64,000 nucleotides of DNA from Sinorhizobium fredii USDA 205 (GTDB lineage Bacteria > Pseudomonadota > Alphaproteobacteria > Rhizobiales > Rhizobiaceae): contig NZ_AUTC01000024.1 of assembly GCF_001461695.1 (NCBI RefSeq), positions 1 to 64,000 of the forward strand, in the 5' to 3' direction. The position numbers and the translations under genes were made by a program. The notes below the pieces were generated by a model, which saw only the letters and a list, made by a program, of their open reading frames with translations, searched no databases and was not told the origin of the DNA. Of the stretch, positions 1-9,168 are shown piece by piece. The stretch's first letter is position 1. The number at the start of each line of letters is the position of its first letter.

Positions 1-1
1 C

Positions 2-55
2 GCGCAAAAGGGAACCGCGTGGCTCGTCTTCGAGCGAACCGGAGAGGTCTGGTGA
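2..55 (+). CDS. possible 3' tail of a gene entering from the left edge
   Basis: Frame 2 is open from the window edge to a TGA at 53-55 and reads AQKGTAWLVFERTGEVW, which looks like real protein. Frame 1 is open to 90 but is arginine-rich and less protein-like. Only 17 residues are visible, so no family can be named and the frame choice is tentative. Confidence 0.25.
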   Translation, partial: AQKGTAWLVFERTGEVW

Positions 56-445
56 TGGCGCACAGTGAGCCGGAGATGGGCGAGCAGTGACGCTTGTGTT
101 CCCGAAAGACGCGGATATTTCGGCAGGAAAGATATCCGTCCTGACCCATCGGAACTGCCCTTCTCGGCTTGTCAGCCGGTCAGACGATGGGCTGGACCGG
201 TCGGGATGATAGGCAGCACAAACTGACGATGTTGGCAGTTACCAAGCATCGGGCGGAAGCGAAGCCTTCCGTTCCTCCGAGCCATGAAGCCTTCTTGCAA
301 AGCAGAGAACGATCATCGCTGATGTGCGGACCCTTTCAGCGGCTCGAGCGCGGCCGGCATTGGTGCTTTGCTTTGCTGGCCGAATGGCCACGGTTGATCG
401 CTCCCATGGTAGGCGGTCCGATTTGCAGAAAAGGACAAATAGACC
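56..445. other. non-coding stretch before the XRE gene
   Basis: About 390 bases. The short open frames here look like shadows without family resemblance. The only clear signal is at the right end, where AAAGGACAAATAGACC precedes the ATG at 446. No convincing promoter, terminator or RNA was seen. Confidence 0.4.
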
Positions 446-745
446 ATGATTACTGGGTCCCAATGTCGTGCGGCACGTGCACTTACCGACCTCTCGCGCG
501 AGCGCCTCGCAATATCTGCCGATGTTGGCGTGGAAACCATCCTTCGTTTTGAACGTAAGCTCGACAAACCGAATGATGATGAAGTGTTTGCCTTGCAATC
601 AGCTCTGGAAAGAGGCGGCGCCGTCTTCATTCCTGACAATGGCGGGGGCATCGGCGTGCGCCTGAAATTCTCAAAATCTGAAGCCAAACGTATCGACATA
701 CTTGAGAATGAAGGCGGTATAATTGCACCTGACCGCGTGCCTTAA
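446..745 (+). CDS. small XRE-type helix-turn-helix protein
   Basis: A 99-residue, single-domain DNA-binding protein. Residues about 5-60 fit a Cro/XRE helix-turn-helix (CRAARALTDLSRERLA, then VGVETILRFE). The C-terminal part, GAVFIPDNGGGIGVRL, is a signature of short rhizobial XRE proteins with the pattern G-x-x-F-I-P-x-N-G-G-G-x-G-V-R. The ATG at 446 has an AAGGAC ribosome binding site about 9 nt upstream. It stands alone, convergent with the DUF779 gene, so its targets cannot be inferred. Autoregulation is common in this class but no operator was identified. Confidence 0.8.
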   Translation: MITGSQCRAARALTDLSRERLAISADVGVETILRFERKLDKPNDDEVFALQSALERGGAVFIPDNGGGIGVRLKFSKSEAKRIDILENEGGIIAPDRVP

Positions 746-985
746 GGCGCTAGCCTGTCAGTGGTGGTGCGTCCGAGCCTGCAAAAATCGGTTAAGCGAC
801 CGCTCTCTCGCTATGCATCATAGGTTTCCCGAACTCACCGCTTGGCAGAATCTTTGATCTTTGCGGTCGGCCCAAGGATCTTCGCAGATCCGAAATGAAT
901 CAGGCCACGCTGAACGGCAGCTTTGTCCCGCATCGCGTCCCTTCGTGCTGGTCGCTGCGGGCGACCGCTTGCCACCCAATGCAGA

Positions 986-1381
986 CTATGTCTCGCGGCG
1001 AGGCAAAGCCCGAGGCGGCACAGCACAAGCCTCGCCGCCGCCGAAGAGGCGCGAGCGCGTGAGAAAACGCTTCTCGCGCCCATTGTCGAGCGAGAACATG
1101 CCGCCCCTCCCCGGCACGACGTCGATGATCAATTGGGTGTGCTTCCAGACCTCGTATTGGCTGGCGCTGATATAGACCGGCACGCCGTCGATCTCGCCAA
1201 GCTTCACGTCGTTGTCGCCGACGATGTAGTCGTCGGCCGGGTAGCACATGGGCGACGAGCCATCGCAGCAGCCGCCCGATTGGTGGAACAGGATATCCGG
1301 ATGATCGCGCCGGATTTCGCGGATGAGATCGATCGCCGCGTCGGTCGCAAGCACGCGCGGCTCGCCATGTGTTTCCGTCAC
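986..1381 (-). CDS. DUF779 family protein, partner of aldehyde dehydrogenase
   Basis: A 131-residue soluble protein of the DUF779 family. The start chosen is the GTG at 1381 because AGGAAGGAG lies 6 nt upstream; an in-frame ATG at 1423 has no such site. The core FHQSGGCCDGSSPMCY contains a Cys-Cys pair and a further Cys, typical of the family and possibly metal- or redox-related. DUF779 genes commonly sit directly downstream of NAD-dependent aldehyde dehydrogenases, as here (136-nt gap, same strand), so co-expression is likely. Biochemical function is not established. Confidence 0.85.
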   Translation of the reverse strand: MTETHGEPRVLATDAAIDLIREIRRDHPDILFHQSGGCCDGSSPMCYPADDYIVGDNDVKLGEIDGVPVYISASQYEVWKHTQLIIDVVPGRGGMFSLDNGREKRFLTRSRLFGGGEACAVPPRALPRRET

Positions 1382-1406
1382 CGTTTGCTCCTTCCTGGAC
1401 GCCGAC

Positions 1407-1431
1407 GGCTCCCGATGGAACATCGGGAGCC
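1407..1431 (-). other. perfect hairpin between the aldehyde dehydrogenase and DUF779 genes
   Basis: An 11-bp perfect stem (GGCTCCCGATG / CATCGGGAGCC) with a 3-nt loop lies in the 136-nt spacer. It is not followed by a T run on the minus strand. It is more likely an mRNA-stabilising or processing hairpin, or a weak terminator, than a full Rho-independent terminator. Confidence 0.6.
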
Positions 1432-1517
1432 TGCCGGGAGGATCGCCGGCACAGGCGGGATGAGGAAGTGTGAGCGGTCTGCCGCCCGCAATCCCGCCTG
1501 ATTTCTGACGCCGGCGA

Positions 1518-3026
1518 TCAGAAGAAGCCGAGCGCTTTCGGGCTGTAGCTCACCAGCATATTCTTCGTCTGCTGGTAATGGTCGAGCATCATCTTGTGCG
1601 TCTCGCGGCCGATGCCCGATTGCTTGTAGCCGCCGAAGGCGGCATGCGCCGGATAGGCATGGTAGCAATTGGTCCAGACGCGGCCGGCCTGGATCTCGCG
1701 GCCGAACCGGTAGCAGCGATTGGCATCGCGGCTCCACACGCCGGCACCGAGGCCGTAGAGCGTGTCATTGGCGATCTCGAGCGCCTCGTCCTCCGTCTTG
1801 AAGGTGGTCACCGACACGACCGGGCCGAAGATCTCCTCCTGGAAGATGCGCATCTTGTTATGCCCGCGGAAGACCGTCGGCTTGACGTAGTAGCCACCCG
1901 AGAGGTCGCCCTCGAGCACGTTGCGCCCGCCGCCGGTCAGGACCTCGGCGCCTTCCTGCTTGCCGATGTCGATATAGGAGAGGATCTTCTCCAACTGTTC
2001 GCCCGACGCCTGTGCGCCGATCATTGTTGTTGTGTCGAGCGGATTGCCCTGCCGGATCGCCTCCACCCGCTTCACCGCCCGCTCCATGAAGCGGTCATAG
2101 ATGCTTTCCTGCACCAGCGCCCGGCTCGGGCAGGTGCAGACCTCACCCTGGTTGAGCGCAAACATGGCGAAGCCTTCCAGCGCCTTGTCGAAATAGTCGT
2201 CGTCCTCATTGAGCACGTCGGCGAAGAAGATGTTCGGCGACTTGCCGCCGAGCTCGAGTGTGACGGGAATGAGGTTCTGGCTGGCATATTGCATGATCAG
2301 CCGCCCCGTCGTCGTCTCCCCGGTAAAGGCGATCTTGGCGATGCGCGGGCTGGTCGCCAGCGGCTTGCCCGCTTCGAGCCCGAAGCCGTTGACGATGTTC
2401 AGCACGCCCGGCGGCAACAGGTCGGCGATCAATTCGGCGAGTATGAGGATCGATGCCGGCGTCTGCTCGGCCGGCTTCAGGACGACGCAGTTGCCGGCGG
2501 CAAGTGCCGGCGCCACCTTCCAGGCGGCCATCAGGATCGGGAAATTCCACGGAATGATCTGGCCGACGACACCAAGCGGCTCGTGGAAATGATAGGCGAC
2601 GGTATCGTGGTCGATCTCGCCGATCGTGCCTTCCTGCGCACGGATGCAGGCGGCAAAGTAGCGGAAATGATCGATTGCCAGCGGTATATCGGCGGCCATG
2701 GTCTCGCGGACCGGCTTGCCGTTGTCCCAAGTCTCGGCGCGTGCCAGAAGCTCGAGATTGTCCTCCATCCGCGCCGCGATCTTCATCAGGATGTTGGAGC
2801 GCTCGGTGGTCGAGGTCCGGCCCCACTTCTCCTTGGCGGCATGGGCGGCATCGAGCGCGAGCTCGATATCGGCGGCATCCGAACGGGCAATTTGGCAGAG
2901 CGACCCGCCGGTGACAGGCGTGGTATTGTCGAAATAGCGGCCGGCGACCGGCTCGCGCCACTCACCGCCGATGAAATTTCCGTACTTGTGCTTGAACGGG
3001 TTATCGAGAATCTTCTGATGCAGCAT
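1518..3026 (-). CDS. NAD-dependent aldehyde dehydrogenase (ExaC/AcoD-like)
   Basis: A cytoplasmic NAD(P)+-dependent aldehyde dehydrogenase of 502 residues, the usual family length. The ATG at 3026 is chosen because GGGAGGAAGCG lies just upstream; the frame is open further upstream but without support. Visible signatures are the cofactor-site IIPWNFP motif, the general-base Glu in LELGGKSPN, and the catalytic Cys in [11 protein letters not shown] (about residue 297). The closest relatives by eye are acetaldehyde dehydrogenases that act behind alcohol oxidation. It is followed by the DUF779 gene, and a GAF-Fis regulator lies upstream on the same strand. A palindrome about 100 bp upstream is a candidate operator. 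The exact aldehyde substrate is inference. Confidence 0.93.
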   Translation of the reverse strand: MLHQKILDNPFKHKYGNFIGGEWREPVAGRYFDNTTPVTGGSLCQIARSDAADIELALDAAHAAKEKWGRTSTTERSNILMKIAARMEDNLELLARAETWDNGKPVRETMAADIPLAIDHFRYFAACIRAQEGTIGEIDHDTVAYHFHEPLGVVGQIIPWNFPILMAAWKVAPALAAGNCVVLKPAEQTPASILILAELIADLLPPGVLNIVNGFGLEAGKPLATSPRIAKIAFTGETTTGRLIMQYASQNLIPVTLELGGKSPNIFFADVLNEDDDYFDKALEGFAMFALNQGEVCTCPSRALVQESIYDRFMERAVKRVEAIRQGNPLDTTTMIGAQASGEQLEKILSYIDIGKQEGAEVLTGGGRNVLEGDLSGGYYVKPTVFRGHNKMRIFQEEIFGPVVSVTTFKTEDEALEIANDTLYGLGAGVWSRDANRCYRFGREIQAGRVWTNCYHAYPAHAAFGGYKQSGIGRETHKMMLDHYQQTKNMLVSYSPKALGFF

Positions 3027-3128
3027 CGCTTCCTCCCTTGGAAAAACAGCACTCCAATTTGCTGTGGAAGGTAGAGTGAGGCCGAGCGCGGATTTTCGGT
3101 AGTGCACCGCAGCAGCCTGCGATGTCAT

Positions 3129-3146
3129 CTGTTTCAGAATTGAGAC
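3129..3146. promoter_or_regulatory. candidate activator site upstream of the aldehyde dehydrogenase gene
   Basis: An inverted repeat, TGTTTCA-GAAT-TGAGACA, with 7-nt arms differing at one position and a 4-nt spacer. Its centre is about 110 bp upstream of the aldehyde dehydrogenase start and about 210 bp downstream of the neighbouring regulator gene. It has the size and placement of a Fis-type regulator site. Assigning it to the adjacent GAF-Fis protein is inference. Confidence 0.45.
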
Positions 3147-3192
3147 AGGTTATTGTCCATCGTTGTGCTGCATCGCAGCAATCGGCGGGACT

Positions 3193-3319
3193 GCCCTCAT
3201 CCCGCTGCCGCAACCTTCTCCCGGGCCCGGGGAGAAGGGGTGATGCCGCGCCGGTGCCAGTCCCCTGTCCCCGTCAAAACGGGAGAGGGTTAGTCCTCGG
3301 GTTAAACCCGAGGAGAGGG
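3193..3319. repeat. intergenic palindromic repeat, copy 1 of a three-copy family
   Basis: A roughly 125-bp element. Its order is CCCTCATCC, a CTTCTCCC...GGGAGAAG hairpin, a TCCCCTGTCCCC arm, GGGAGAGGGTTAG, and the perfect palindrome CCTCGGGTTAAACCCGAGG. The same order recurs at 39431-39560, and an inverted shorter copy lies at 9961-10038. It fills most of the gap between the regulator and aldehyde dehydrogenase genes and could act as a terminator or mRNA end. Confidence 0.8.
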
Positions 3320-3345
3320 CCATTTTTTAGGATAAGATCGGCAAC

Positions 3346-4302
3346 TCAATTCGACGAAAGCCGCTTCATCTTGCGGTAGAGCGTTGCACGGCTGATGCCG
3401 AGCAGGTCGGCGGCCATCGACACATTGCCGTTGGTGCGCGACAGCATCCGGCGCAACGCCGCGCGTTCCGCATCCGGCAATTCGGCACCCTCCCTGGGAA
3501 CACCCTCCTGAAGCAGGTCGGAAGCGGGAACGCCGGCTGCAATGCGCTTGTCGTCGAGCCCGAGCCACTGCCGGGCCGCGCGCGTTGCGCCGAGCACAAG
3601 GTCGTCGCGATCGACGGCGAGCAGCGCCGGACCTTGGCGATCGGCCGGCACCAGCACGATCCGCGCCTCGGCAAAGGCCCGGCGGAACAGGTTTGCCTCG
3701 ATACGGGCGGCCGCATCGCGCACCGCTTGCGAAAGGATCGCGAGCGTCGCCTCGTTGGCGTCGTCGCGGCAGGTGGAAATGTCGAGCGCCGCGGCAATGC
3801 GCCCGGCTTCGTCGCGGATCGGCGCTGTCACGCAGCTCAAGCCGATATTACGGCTCAAGAAATGCTGGTCGCGATGGATGACGACGGGGCGCTCGTCGGC
3901 AATCGCCGTGCCGATGCCGTTGGTTCCGACGCTCGCCTCGCTCCACACGGTCCCCGACCAAAGCCCGACGCCGCGAAAATCCGCATCGTCCCCGTCTGCC
4001 CCGCGGCGCTCGAGCGCAATGCCTTTGTCGTCGGTCAGCAACAGGCAGCATCCGGACTTGACGATGACGGCGAACAACCGGTCGAGTTCGCCGACGGCTT
4101 CCGCAATCAGCACCTCGGAGCGTCCGCGCGCCTGCCGAAACTCGCCATCCGTGAGGCGCCATGGCAAGCGCGCCTCCTCAGGGGCCAGACCGTGCAGGGT
4201 CATGCAGCGCCGCCACGAGGCGGCGACCGGCGAACTGACGGCGGCCGACGACTGTTGCGCCGTTCTGTAGACGTGTTCCGTATGGTCCCTGATTGCAGGC
4301 AT
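3346..4302 (-). CDS. GAF-domain / Fis-type regulator lacking the AAA+ module
   Basis: A 318-residue AcoR-like transcription regulator. The ATG at 4302 has GGGAGGGAGCGA upstream. The N-terminal half (about 60-190) resembles the GAF-like sensor of AcoR, including SVGTNGIGTAIADERPVVI. A short middle segment is PAS-like. The C-terminus, residues about 275-318, is a Fis-type helix-turn-helix (NGNVSMAADLLGISRATLYRKM). The central sigma-54-interacting AAA+ domain of true AcoR proteins is absent: no Walker A or GAFTGA motif is visible. It therefore probably cannot open sigma-54 promoters and may act as a simple activator or repressor. It sits upstream of the aldehyde dehydrogenase on the same strand, and divergent from a BenE-type transporter. 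Confidence 0.85.
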   Translation of the reverse strand: MPAIRDHTEHVYRTAQQSSAAVSSPVAASWRRCMTLHGLAPEEARLPWRLTDGEFRQARGRSEVLIAEAVGELDRLFAVIVKSGCCLLLTDDKGIALERRGADGDDADFRGVGLWSGTVWSEASVGTNGIGTAIADERPVVIHRDQHFLSRNIGLSCVTAPIRDEAGRIAAALDISTCRDDANEATLAILSQAVRDAAARIEANLFRRAFAEARIVLVPADRQGPALLAVDRDDLVLGATRAARQWLGLDDKRIAAGVPASDLLQEGVPREGAELPDAERAALRRMLSRTNGNVSMAADLLGISRATLYRKMKRLSSN

Positions 4303-4511
4303 TCGCTCCCTCCCTGAAAGCGTCCTCCGGCGGCAAATCGCCTGCACCGATCTCCCGGTTCGGTACAGCCGTATCGGCGGCCACTATGGCTGAGACCGCG
4401 CGGCGGGTCTACCCAGACGAAGGTCGGGCGAGCGCAGCCCTTCGTCCGCATGCCGGCCGGCAGTATCGACCGGGCCGCCGATGTGCTACGCCGTCGGCCA
4501 GTTCCCGTGAC

Positions 4512-4563
4512 TCGCCCGCAACACCCGCCCGCAACACCCGCCCGCAACACCCGCCCGCAACAC
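4512..4563. repeat. 13-bp tandem repeat, four copies
   Basis: Four head-to-tail copies of CCGCCCGCAACAC; the first differs at one base. The array ends 12 bp before the BenE-type gene start, inside its leader. Such arrays can change copy number by slippage. Confidence 0.9.
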
Positions 4564-4575
4564 CGGTCGTCCGCC

Positions 4576-5757
4576 ATGCTTCGAGATTTCTCAGCGCAAA
4601 GCCTCTTCATGGGCGTCCTGATCGCCTTTGTCGGCTTCGCCAGTTCCTTCGCCGTCATTCTGCATGGCCTCGCCGGCGTCGGCGCCACGGAAAGCCAGGC
4701 AGCCTCGGGACTGATGGCCCTGTCTCTTTCCATGGGTGTCTGCGCGATCGTCATCAGCACCGTCACGCGGCTTCCCGTCAGCATCGCCTGGTCGACTCCC
4801 GGTGCGGCGCTGCTGGCAACGACAGGAGCCGTCCAGGGAGGCTTCAACGCCGCTGTCGGGGCCTTCCTCGTTTGCGCCCTGCTGATCGTCGTCGCCGGCC
4901 TCTGGAAGCCGCTCGGCCGGGTGGTGTCCTCCATTCCGCCGGCCCTGGCAAACGCGATGCTCGCCGGTGTGCTGTTGAGCCTCTGCTTCGCGCCGGTGAA
5001 GGCGATCGCTTTCAATCCCCTCTTCGGTCTGCCGATCATCCTCGCCTGGGCGATCGTCGGCAGCGTCAACAGGCTCTATGCGGTTCCCGCCGCGCTTCTC
5101 GCCTTCGTTCTTGTGATCGCCTTCGGCGTCGAGATGCCGGACGGCGCCTTCGCGAAGCTCTCGTCCGCTCTCGTCCCCAAGGCTGAATTCGTTCCGCCGG
5201 TTTTCAATGCCGCGGCGATGATCAGCATCGCCCTGCCGCTCTTCATCGTAACCATGGCGTCACAGAACATTCCCGGCATCGCGGTGTTGAAGGTCAACGA
5301 TTATCACCCGAATCCCGGCCCGCTCTTCGCGACGACGGGGCTCTTTTCGTTGTTCAGCGCACCGTTCGGCGGCCACGCCGTCAACCTGGCGGCGATCACC
5401 GCGGCCATGTGCGCCGGTCCCGATTCCCATCCGGACCGCAAACGCCGTTACTGGTCGGCGATCAACGCCGGCATTGCCTATATCATATTCGGCCTGCTCG
5501 CCGGCGCCGTCACCACCTTCGTCAGCCTGGCGCCGCCGGTGCTGATCGAGGCCGTCGCAGGCCTGGCGCTCATCGGCGCCTTTTCGAGTTCCGCCGTGGC
5601 CGCCTTCACCGAAGCGCGGACCCGCGAAGCCGCCGCCATCACGTTCCTCGTCACCGCATCGGGCGTCAGTTTTGCCGGCGTCTCCGGCGCCTTCTGGGGC
5701 CTCGTCGCCGGCGGCCTCATGCTGGCGCTTACGCGTTTTTCCCGGCGCAAAAGCTGA
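4576..5757 (+). CDS. BenE-type membrane transporter
   Basis: A 393-residue, very hydrophobic inner-membrane protein resembling the benzoate/H+ symporter BenE family. About 11-12 membrane segments are visible. The family-like features are the N-terminal [20 protein letters not shown] and the [17 protein letters not shown] segment, followed by the loop [18 protein letters not shown]. The ATG at 4576 fits family length, but no clear ribosome binding site precedes it because a GC-rich 13-bp tandem repeat fills that position. An in-frame ATG at 4450 would read through the repeat and is less likely. No aromatic-catabolism genes are nearby, so the substrate is uncertain. Confidence 0.85.
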   Translation: MLRDFSAQSLFMGVLIAFVGFASSFAVILHGLAGVGATESQAASGLMALSLSMGVCAIVISTVTRLPVSIAWSTPGAALLATTGAVQGGFNAAVGAFLVCALLIVVAGLWKPLGRVVSSIPPALANAMLAGVLLSLCFAPVKAIAFNPLFGLPIILAWAIVGSVNRLYAVPAALLAFVLVIAFGVEMPDGAFAKLSSALVPKAEFVPPVFNAAAMISIALPLFIVTMASQNIPGIAVLKVNDYHPNPGPLFATTGLFSLFSAPFGGHAVNLAAITAAMCAGPDSHPDRKRRYWSAINAGIAYIIFGLLAGAVTTFVSLAPPVLIEAVAGLALIGAFSSSAVAAFTEARTREAAAITFLVTASGVSFAGVSGAFWGLVAGGLMLALTRFSRRKS

Positions 5758-5772
5758 CAGGCGCGGCGCTTC

Positions 5773-5801
5773 TTGCATTTCGGCCGGTTCTCCGCTATGG
5801 A
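5773..5801 (+). promoter_or_regulatory. candidate promoter for rplY
   Basis: TTGCAT (5773-5778) and TATGGA (5796-5801) are separated by 17 bp, about 110 bp upstream of the rplY start. They resemble a sigma-70 -35/-10 pair. This is a sequence match only. Confidence 0.35.
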
Positions 5802-5912
5802 CCCGGCGTCCGCGCAGACACCCTTGGAGGCAACGCGGATGAAGCTGCGTGCGGCTTCAGGTTTTTCCGCCCGTTGCGGACGAACTCTCCAAATAACCAG
5901 AAAGGTCTATCC

Positions 5913-6524
5913 ATGAGCCAGACTTACGAGCTCAAGGCCGAGACGCGCGAACGGGTTGGTAAGGGGTCCTCCCGCGAACTTCGCCGCAACGGTCTTATCC
6001 CGGCTGTCATCTACGGTGACAAGCAGGCCCCGCTTTCCATCACGCTCTCCACCAAGGAAGTGACGATGAAGATCCACGCCGGCGGTTTCATGACCACCGT
6101 CGCGACGATCGACGTCAATGGCGAGAAGATCCGCGTCCTGCCGAAGGACTACCAGCTGGATCCGGTTCGTGATTTCACCATGCATGTCGACTTCCTGCGC
6201 GTCTCGAAGGGCAGCCAGGTGTCGGTCCAGGTTCCGGTTCACTTCGAAAACGAAGAGAAGTCTCCGGGCCTCAAGCAGGGCGGCACGCTGAACATCGTTC
6301 GCCATGAAGTCGAACTGAACGTTTCCGCCGACAACATTCCGGAGTTCCTGAGCGTCGATCTCAGCGGCCTCAAGATCGGCGACACCGTTCACATTTCGGA
6401 CGTCAAGCTTCCGGCAGGCGCGACCCCGGTCATCGCCGATCGCGACTTCACGGTCGCCACGATCGCCGGCCGCGCGCAGGAAGTCGAAGCAGCCGAAGAG
6501 GCCGAGGGCGAAGCGGAAGCTTGA
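5913..6524 (+). CDS. rplY: 50S ribosomal protein L25 / general stress protein Ctc
   Basis: A 203-residue long-form bL25 protein that binds 5S rRNA in the large subunit. The N-terminal L25 domain (about 1-95) contains [22 protein letters not shown]. The C-terminal TL5-like domain (about 100-185) contains HVDFLRV and the conserved LPAGATPV. An acidic tail of [10 protein letters not shown] follows, as in other alphaproteobacteria. The ATG at 5913 is preceded by AGAAAGG. A strong terminator follows at 6575-6606. In many rhizobia pth comes directly next; here a GGDEF/EAL gene and a binding-protein gene lie in between. Confidence 0.97.
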   Translation: MSQTYELKAETRERVGKGSSRELRRNGLIPAVIYGDKQAPLSITLSTKEVTMKIHAGGFMTTVATIDVNGEKIRVLPKDYQLDPVRDFTMHVDFLRVSKGSQVSVQVPVHFENEEKSPGLKQGGTLNIVRHEVELNVSADNIPEFLSVDLSGLKIGDTVHISDVKLPAGATPVIADRDFTVATIAGRAQEVEAAEEAEGEAEA

Positions 6525-6574
6525 TCCTCGATCACCGTCAGCGGCTGACGCCCTTCCGGTCGCAGCATTCGAGA

Positions 6575-6606
6575 GACCCGTCCCATAGCCAGGGGCGGGT
6601 TTTTTC
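6575..6606 (+). terminator. Rho-independent terminator of rplY
   Basis: The stem ACCCGTCCC / GGGCGGGT (one G-T pair) has a loop of about 9 nt and is followed directly by a run of six Ts, 50 nt after the rplY stop codon. Confidence 0.9.
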
Positions 6607-6717
6607 GTTGCGCACCGCACGCAAACCGCGAAGCACCGTCGCGCCTCATGAAATCTCGGCGTGCAATTTCAGCAACATTTAAGGTTTTGATGATGTGCTG
6701 CGCGCGGGGGACAAAGC

Positions 6718-9144
6718 GTGGCAGTGCAAGAGAATCCGAATGTTGAGAATGGTGACGTGCGCCGCCGGGAGCATCCGATGATGCACTCGGTGGAAAGCCG
6801 GTTTATTGCGATTGTCTGCAGCGCAATGCTTGTATTCGTTGCGCCTTTGTTGGCGTTGTTCCTCGCCATATCCAGCGAGCGCGTCGCGCGGGAGCGACTG
6901 CAGAACGTCGAGCTGTTGATGGAAGCAAGCGGCGAAGCGCTTGGCAAGCCGCTCTGGGACTTCGATCAGGACGGCATCGAGCGGATTGCTCTTTCGCTGA
7001 TGAACGCCAGCGACGTTCGCGCCGTCACGATCCGCGATACTGCGGGAAACATCCTTGCCGAACTGCCCCCGGGAAGCCTTGACGCTGTGGACGGCAAGTC
7101 CTTGGAAACCGCGATTTCCTATGACAGCGTCAAAGGACCCGTACCCGTCGGCGGATTGACGGTCGTGGTTCCCACGTCCGGCCTCCTGCTACGCTTCAGC
7201 AAGGACGAGTGGGCGATCCTCGGCATCCTCCTGTTTGCCGTCGCAACGGTCTTCGCGGCGGCGCTGATCGGCAACCGCTTCATCGTGATCCGGCCGCTAA
7301 TGCGGCTCACCGCTGCAGTCGAAGCGACGCGGCGCCTCGGATCGCGCCATCGGGTCGACTGGAACTCGGACGACGAGATGGGCGCCTTGGCCGGTAACTT
7401 CAACGCGATGCAGGACCGGCTCGAGCGCGAGGAAAAGGAGTTGAAGAGCGCGCATGATCGCGCGACGGAGACGTATAATCTGACGCCTGCCATGCTCTTC
7501 TCCCTCGACGCCGCAGGTCGGCTGAGCGCGGTCAGCGACTATTGGCTGCTGGCGACCGGCTATCTCCGCGACGAAGTGATCAGGCGAAGCTTCACCGATT
7601 TCATCGATCCTTCATGGCACGAAGCCTACCACCAGCGCTCAAAAGCGGCAGCGGCGGATGGTCACGACATCAGCGATTTGACCCTGCCCTTCCGCAAGGC
7701 GGATGGCGAGTTCATGACCGTACTCATCCTGGAGACTGAAACGAGCGGCGGAGGGATCTCGCTCTCGGTGATGACCGACGTCACGGCCTTGAAACAGGCC
7801 GAAAGCCGCAACCACACCCAGGCGATCACCGATCACCTGACCGGGCTCCTCAATCGGCAAGGGTTCGAGAACGCACTCGACGAGGCAATTCTAAGCGCCG
7901 ACCAATGCGGCATGCAGCTCGCCTGCCTGTTCATCGATCTCGACCGCTTCAAGTGGATCAACGACAATTTCGGCCACGCCGCCGGCGATGCGGTGTTGCG
8001 CCAGACGGTGGAGCGCATACAGGCGGCGCTTCGACCTGAAGATGTGATCGCGCGGCTCGGCGGCGACGAATTCGCCATTCTCATTGCCGCAGCGGACGTC
8101 GCTGCCCTGGCGAGCGAGATCGGCGAGAGCATCTGCGCGGCGCTGCACGAACCGATGCCGATTACCGGAAACGAGCTCTTCGTCAGCGCCAGCGTCGGCG
8201 TTTCGGTCTACCCGACCCACGCCTCCGGCGCCTCCGATCTGCTGCTCAAGGCAGACATGGCCATGTATGCCCGCAAACGCGACGGCAAGAATGGCCTGCA
8301 GGTCTTCGATGCCGGCATGCTCGACGCGGCGCGCGAGCGCCACGAGATCGAGCAATGCATAGAGGCCGGCCTGAAGGAAGACTGGTTCGAGGCCTGGCTG
8401 CAGCCGATCGTCAGCCTCGACGACGGGCAGATTGTCGGGTTCGAAGCGCTGATGCGCCTCAATCATCCGGACAAGGGCCTGATGCCGCCGGGCAAGATCA
8501 TCGGCATTGCCGAGGAGACCGGCACGATCGGCCGCATCGGCGACCGCGTCCTGGAAAAGGCGATCCGGCATCTTGCTGCCATCTCCGCGCTGGACGGAAC
8601 CCAGAGCACCTATCTCGCCGTCAACTTCTCGCCATTGCAGTTCGAATTGACCCTGCCCCACAAGCTCGCAGCACTCCTTCTCAAGCATCATATTTCGCCG
8701 CAGCGCATCGTCGTCGAGATCACCGAAGCGGTGCTGATGCTCGACAATCCGGAAGTCCACGCAGTCCTGAAACAGCTGAACGAGTTCGGCTGCCGCATCG
8801 CGCTCGACGATTTCGGCACCGGCTATTCGTCGCTCAGCTACCTCAACCGCTTCCCGGTGGATATCGTCAAGGTCGATCAGTCCTTCACGCGCTCCCTGAG
8901 CTCCGGCGCCGCCGATGTCCGGCGCAAGAGCCGCATGCTGATCAAGGGCATTCGGACGATCTCCCACCAGATGGGCTGCACGGTCGTCGCGGAAGGCATC
9001 GAGACGGATGAGCAGTGGCAACTCCTGCGCAAGCTCGGTGTGGATTATGGCCAGGGCTATCTCTTCAGCCGGCCGATGCCGATCGACGGTATGCTGACCA
9101 TGCTGGAGAACGAATCCGAAGCGAAGGCCAGCACTCCTGCCTAG
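6718..9144 (+). CDS. membrane-anchored GGDEF-EAL c-di-GMP enzyme with PAS domain
   Basis: An 808-residue inner-membrane signalling protein. Membrane segments at about 29-51 and 164-187 flank a periplasmic sensor of roughly 110 residues. A HAMP-like helix and a PAS domain (about 255-360) follow. The GGDEF domain has an intact RLGGDEF active site near residue 445, and the EAL domain has EALMRL near 575, DDFGTGYSS and VVAEGIET. Both diguanylate cyclase and c-di-GMP phosphodiesterase activities are possible. The GTG at 6718 has GGGGGAC upstream; ATG codons at 6778 and 6781 are alternatives. A periplasmic binding protein follows after 24 nt, suggesting that it feeds this sensor. Confidence 0.92.
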   Translation: MAVQENPNVENGDVRRREHPMMHSVESRFIAIVCSAMLVFVAPLLALFLAISSERVARERLQNVELLMEASGEALGKPLWDFDQDGIERIALSLMNASDVRAVTIRDTAGNILAELPPGSLDAVDGKSLETAISYDSVKGPVPVGGLTVVVPTSGLLLRFSKDEWAILGILLFAVATVFAAALIGNRFIVIRPLMRLTAAVEATRRLGSRHRVDWNSDDEMGALAGNFNAMQDRLEREEKELKSAHDRATETYNLTPAMLFSLDAAGRLSAVSDYWLLATGYLRDEVIRRSFTDFIDPSWHEAYHQRSKAAAADGHDISDLTLPFRKADGEFMTVLILETETSGGGISLSVMTDVTALKQAESRNHTQAITDHLTGLLNRQGFENALDEAILSADQCGMQLACLFIDLDRFKWINDNFGHAAGDAVLRQTVERIQAALRPEDVIARLGGDEFAILIAAADVAALASEIGESICAALHEPMPITGNELFVSASVGVSVYPTHASGASDLLLKADMAMYARKRDGKNGLQVFDAGMLDAARERHEIEQCIEAGLKEDWFEAWLQPIVSLDDGQIVGFEALMRLNHPDKGLMPPGKIIGIAEETGTIGRIGDRVLEKAIRHLAAISALDGTQSTYLAVNFSPLQFELTLPHKLAALLLKHHISPQRIVVEITEAVLMLDNPEVHAVLKQLNEFGCRIALDDFGTGYSSLSYLNRFPVDIVKVDQSFTRSLSSGAADVRRKSRMLIKGIRTISHQMGCTVVAEGIETDEQWQLLRKLGVDYGQGYLFSRPMPIDGMLTMLENESEAKASTPA

Positions 9145-9168
9145 GAGTGGGCCAGAAGGAGATAAGGC

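Noticed and set aside
3085..3125. A possible sigma-54 promoter (GG-N10-GC) for the aldehyde dehydrogenase
   Set aside because: The match to TGGCAC-N5-TTGC is poor, the site is only a few bases from the candidate activator dyad, and the regulator lacks a sigma-54 activation domain.
4512..4563. CRISPR-like array
   Set aside because: The 13-bp units are contiguous with no unique spacers; it is a simple tandem repeat. No CRISPR array was found elsewhere in the window.
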